Part shown: piece after piece, positions 60,106 to 64,000 of the stretch
Position numbering within the stretch: position 1 is the first letter of the stretch
Layout: every line of letters begins with the position of its first letter
NCBI GenBank assembly: GCA_030770535.1
Contig: JASVEC010000029.1
Coordinates: 434,001-498,000 of the forward strand
DNA length: 64,000 bases
Reading direction: 5' to 3'
Source of the DNA: Batkoa obscura
Lineage: Eukaryota; Entomophthoromycota; Entomophthoromycetes; Entomophthorales; Batkoaceae
Program-made: the position numbers and the translations under genes
Notes under the pieces: model-generated
Database searches by the model: none
Seen by the model: the letters and a program-made list of their open reading frames with translations, nothing else
What the model was told of the DNA's origin: nothing

Positions 60106-62690
60106 ATGGAAAGCAGCACTAACAAAGCAACCAAAGCGAGTGCACGAGAGAAACTGAAAGCATTCTACAATCTAAACAAAGTACAGAATAATGAAATCAA
60201 CGAAAGTAACTTTGAGTATCGACCTTATTTAAATAAACTATACACCCAACAGGACTTGAAGGGATTGATTGAACGTGATGTTACATTATTAACTGATATC
60301 AGGGAGTTGAATTCAGATGGCAAGAATCTAGTGTATGAAAATTACAGTAAATTTATAAAGGCTAATGAGAGCATACGAAGTATGAGAGACAATTTAGATA
60401 ACATGTTTCAAGAATTGAGTGTGGTGTCAGAGTGTATGGATCTAATCAATAAAAATAATAACCAGATGGATGTTGGGTTAGAAGAAAGTAGGAAGGAGTT
60501 AGGAAAGTATTTGAATATCAATGATATGTTAAAAAAGTTCAAGTTTATCTTTCAACTCCCTGCAACTTTAAGTGGATATATTGATAAAGAAATGTATTTG
60601 GAAGCGATCAATTATTATTTGTATACAAAAAAGTTGGTGGACAAATACCAGAGCATGAAATTGTTTACAGAGATTGAAAAAGAAGCGAAAAGTTTAATTA
60701 AAAAAGTAGAGGATATACTAAGGTTTAAGATAAGTAATGAGAATAATAGCATACTTGAATTAAATTATTGGTATTATTTATTGATTAAATTGAAGGATGA
60801 TTACGATAGTAATGAGAAGTTGTATAATGATTTTTGCAACTTGATATTTAAAAAGTTTTCAAAGATATTGAATCAACATCATCTTTTACTAATTAAAGAG
60901 ATCAATAAGAACAATGCGTTGGTGGAATTTTCATTTCAAATGGATTGGCTTAAAGGACTTAACAATGAGTTTTTTTTACAATTGAATGAATTTATTGAAA
61001 GTTTTCATAGCTATTATTTCCAATCTGAAAAAGAGTTGAAAGCGAATAATGTTAAATCAGCCTTTTTAGAAACAATAAATAAATTATTAGATCTTGAGTA
61101 TAATAATACGGTTTTAAAGTTGATAAAGACCGATAACGTTAAATTAAATAGTAATGATTTGAACCATATTACAGCTATCTATTCTTCTATATTAACAGAT
61201 TTAGCTACGTATTCCTCATTATGTGGCAATAAGATAAGCGAAATTAATTTATTACAAAAGATAAGACTTACAATATGTGATTTTGAACAGAAATTAATTG
61301 AGAATAAATTTAATGCCATTCAACAAGAGTATATAAATAAAATAATGGATATCAATATGGAGAAAGAGTATTTAAATGATATTATTGAATTACAAAGTAA
61401 GATAGTTATGATGAAAAATTGGCTATTACAAAATATGATGGAATTATTGTCTTTTTTTAAAAGTTTTTTGGAAGTAGATATACCCTTTTGGCAATTATCG
61501 GGCACGTGGGCTTTGTTTTATAGATATTTACAAACCAAGTTGAATCAATTTTTTAAAAGTATATTAACTGAAAGTATTAAAATGAAAGATGATGAATTGA
61601 TATTGTTATTAAACAGTAAGTGGTTGTTAGACTTTTATGATAATTTTGTAGCATCAATTTATACGAATTATATTACCACTTTAATAATTGAGATTAACAT
61701 ACCCTATTCTCATCAACCTAGTCAAGAAGAAGTGATTTTAGAATGGGAACAAGAATGTGAAAATGTAATGAATTTATCAAGAGCTTATAGTAGTCAGATA
61801 CTTAATACGTATATCAAGAGTATTGGGAATAATTTGACAAAAGATATTTTAAATTTTTACCTTAGTTATCCTTTTAATCTTTGGCCAACTATCACGCAAG
61901 TCAATCCACTTTGGCTGAGCATTACACAAATGTTTGTTTCATTAACTAATCTTTCAGCTATTTTCCCAGCTAAAGATAATATTCGTTCTGGAAGCAACTC
62001 AATGGGTAAAAACATAATAGTATATATATAATAATGTAATTTATTTTATTATAAATTAGATTTAGATTATAGAATGCCATCCCGTAATTCTTTACAGTTA
62101 ATGTCGCCTACTAAAAATAAGACTTTTACCGGTTTATTTTTAAATAAGAAAAATGAGTTACAACCTGATTTATGGCTTAATAAAATTGATAAATTATTTT
62201 CTGATAAGATTGAGATTTATTCCAATACTGGGTTTACAGTGGATGATATCATGATTCAGTTGACCAAAATAACATTAAAGGTAGGGATAATTAATATAAT
62301 ATTACTATATTTATATCAATTATTATATGTTGTTCATTATATTAATATTTTGCCAGGCTACTTCTGAAGCCATTAGACTGAGTGCATTGAATCAAAATGC
62401 GTTTTATCAATTACAATTAGATTTGGAATATTTTCAAAGGAAGTTACCAGTCTTTGTAAAATTAGACAAGTAATTTACTATTTATCAAATCATATTATAT
62501 AGCTTATTTTTGTATTACAGTTCCATACAATCTTTGTTTAATGAAGTCATATCATCTGGCTTTAAACGAGCAATTATTACAGAAAGATTAGATCCTATAG
62601 TAAGTTTAGTTAATGATAGTCATAATAACGAGTACCAACTATAACTTTTAGAAAATCGATCAAATTCTTGGGCCTGAAAATCCAATTTAA
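60106..62690 (+). CDS. VPS51: GARP/EARP tethering subunit VPS51
   Basis: Five exons (60106-62005, 62060-62280, 62357-62469, 62521-62599, 62652-62690) give 783 residues. The first exon holds the typical Vps51 start: LYTQQDLKGLIERDVTLL, LNSDGKNLVYENYSKFIKAN and ESIRSMRDNLDNMF, a helical coil that binds the SNARE Tlg1 in yeast. The rest is a long CATCHR-type helical rod. Toward the end, GFKRAIITERLDPI is followed by a strong gtaagt donor, so I add a last small exon (KIDQILGPENPI); reading on instead would end at about 62643. The protein tethers endosome-derived vesicles at the trans-Golgi together with Vps52, Vps53 and Vps54. The first exon, 1,900 nt without introns, is unlike most genes here. 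Confidence 0.87.
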
Positions 62691-62884
62691 AGTTTTAAAG
62701 TTATCGAATGTTATTTATTAAGTTTTAGATAAGATTAAAATTTAAGATAATAGCCATCAAAAAATTTAAAGTAATGTTTGAAATGAAATAAAAGATTTTA
62801 GTCAATATAGGTAGATTATTTTTTAAAAACAAGTTTTTAGATGTTTAAAACTAGAACCAAACCCAAAGTTAACATAAAAAAGAT

Positions 62885-62926
62885 CGACCAACAGAAGAGT
62901 TGAACCTCCAACCTTTAGATATCAAG
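62885..62926 (-). pseudogene. tRNA-Trp-like relic (3' part)
   Basis: cgaccaacagaagagttgaa and cctccaacctttagat match the T-arm and 3' acceptor half of the tRNA-Trp gene 570 bp away at about five of six positions. The other half cannot be recognised, and the anticodon region does not fold. It is a decayed tRNA copy or a tRNA-derived repeat. Confidence 0.5.
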
Positions 62927-63121
62927 TTAATTTTCAATCTATTTTTATAGCTTAAAACGACAAATCTATTTCATATGAGAAGTTTAAAAGCCTGATTAAA
63001 ATTAGAAATTCCCAACTTCACTTTTTTGTCCATTTTATATATAGCGTAAAACTTGAAAAATACAAACAAATATTATACAAAAAAGCGCTCTAATAAGATT
63101 TAAAATTAAGCAAAAACAATA

Positions 63122-63213
63122 TGAGGGTGTTTTTTTTGACTTCATTACTTTTTCACTTTTTAAGCGCTATTTGAGTGGAAAGACTATTAGTAAAATTTTT
63201 AAACAAAAAAACA
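63122..63213. mobile_element. MITE copy D (diverged right end)
   Basis: Begins tgagggtgttttttttgac after a TA, with the core tttttaagcgctatttgagtg and ggaaag. The right end (aaacaaaaaaacaag) lacks the tacatcccca terminus, so this copy is truncated or diverged. Confidence 0.65.
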
Positions 63214-63453
63214 AGATTAAATAAGATTTGAACTAAGCTTTTAGATCAAATCATATAACAATCAATTATTAGCCACTACTTGATATATTAAATACAGGTT
63301 GTTTTTTTTCCATTGATGATTTTCAATGTTGGAAGCTAAGAGTTAATTTCTAATTTTTTTAGTAGAATTTTATAAATTTTAAATTAAAGAAAAAATTTTT
63401 AAAGCTAATATTAAAAAAGAATAAATTAAAACGACTTTGAATACAAAAGGTAT

Positions 63454-63524
63454 GACCAGCAGAGGAGTCGAACCTCTAACCTCTAGATCTGGAGTCCAAC
63501 GCGCTACCATTGCGCCAGCTAGCC
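63454..63524 (-). tRNA. tRNA-Trp (anticodon CCA)
   Basis: On the minus strand it starts ggctagctggcgcaatgg. All four arms fold: acceptor GGCTAGC with GCTGGTC (two G-T pairs), D stem GCGC/GCGC, anticodon stem TTGGA/TCTAG with loop CTCCAGA (anticodon CCA), and T arm AGAGG TTCGACT CCTCT. No intron, no encoded CCA. A TTTT run five to eight bases past the 3' end is the likely RNA polymerase III stop. Confidence 0.93.
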
Positions 63525-63655
63525 AATTTCCTTTATGGAAATCATTTTTCTTATGATTTTACTTTGTTAATTATATATATACCCTTTATTATAACATAAA
63601 AATTCTGTTACATTGACTAGTGACAAAGTAACTTTACAAATATGTAAGTGATATA

Positions 63656-63755
63656 TGAGGATGCTTTTTTGGTTTCATCACTTTTTCCATCTTTTAAGCG
63701 CTATTTCAGTAGAAAGATTGTTAGTAAAATTCTCAAACAAAAAAATACATCCCCA
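63656..63755. mobile_element. MITE copy E (100 bp, TA-flanked)
   Basis: Starts tgaggatgcttttttgg and ends caaaaaaatacatcccca, flanked by TA on both sides. The inverted ends match at about 15 of 18 positions. The core is ttttaagcgctatttcagta. It lies 131 bp from the tRNA-Trp gene. Confidence 0.78.
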
Positions 63756-64000
63756 TATGCTAAATTGAATCGAAAGAAGGATTATGATGGATTGAGTATA
63801 TAAGGTTATATATCATCAATGTTTTTGACTATATGATTTTATTACTAATTCTATTATAGCTATAGTTAAAAGAGTTAGCTAGTACCATCAACTATTTTCA
63901 GTAATGTTCATACTATGATAGCCCATTAAATCTAATTTTAACTAGTTCAAGTTATTTTTTTAGCTTGATAATAATATTTTTATTAGTTATAGTAAAAATG

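Overview
The window is nuclear DNA of an AT-rich, intron-rich fungus. Base composition is very low in GC by eye. Almost every gene is cut by short GT..AG introns, mostly 43-60 nt, whose acceptors end in tttag or tatag. The gene set is fungal (Golgi GDA1-type NTPDase, IML2/TTC39, DUF4436, SNM1/PSO2, DCC1, Arb2-domain protein). It also holds genes that many yeasts lack: DNA polymerase kappa, AP-2 mu, TBCC, METTL23-like, TMEM62-like, an expansin and a DM9 protein. This fits an early-diverging lineage (Zoopagomycota such as Entomophthorales/Conidiobolus relatives, or Mucoromycota); that placement is inference. The eRF1 gene keeps the NIKS, YxCxxxF and GGQ motifs of the standard code, and my gene models end mostly in TAA.

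Layout. 0.8-6.6 kb: TTC39/IML2, GDA1, proteasome ATPase RPT3. 7-15 kb: a probable mitochondrial helical-repeat protein, an expansin, a divergent protein kinase, TBCC and a DM9 protein. 15-17 kb: repeats, with a broken copy of an unidentified repeat-family ORF and two copies of a 101-bp MITE. 17-31 kb is dense: eIF3d and RLP24 (divergent), an Arb2-domain protein, a TMEM62-like phosphodiesterase, PSO2/SNM1, SRP receptor alpha and a BSD-domain protein. 31-33.6 kb: a longer, open copy of the repeat-family ORF. 33.6-44 kb: eRF1, a small voltage-sensor-like membrane protein, a DUF4436 protein, SPT4 and DCC1 (divergent, 71 bp apart), METTL23-like and GSK3. 44-49.6 kb is sparse, with one MITE and an F-box/LRR gene. 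49.6-62.7 kb: ornithine decarboxylase, DNA polymerase kappa (25 exons), ankyrin-type L-asparaginase, AP-2 mu and VPS51. 62.7-64 kb: tRNA-Trp, a tRNA-Trp-like relic and two more MITE copies.

There is no operon and no obvious gene cluster. Most genes are conserved housekeeping genes, several in head-to-head pairs with very short shared promoters. Themes recur: translation (eIF3d, RLP24, eRF1, tRNA-Trp), secretion and vesicle traffic (SRPRA, AP-2 mu, VPS51, GDA1) and genome maintenance (PSO2, DCC1, POLK). I found no convincing new multi-gene system. The best leads are the TA-flanked MITE family and its nesting in a repeat ORF, the stand-alone voltage-sensor-like protein, a kinase with altered catalytic motifs, the exon structure of POLK, and an apparent one-base break in the BSD gene. 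All exon coordinates were read by eye, using splice consensus, reading-frame continuity and family similarity from memory.
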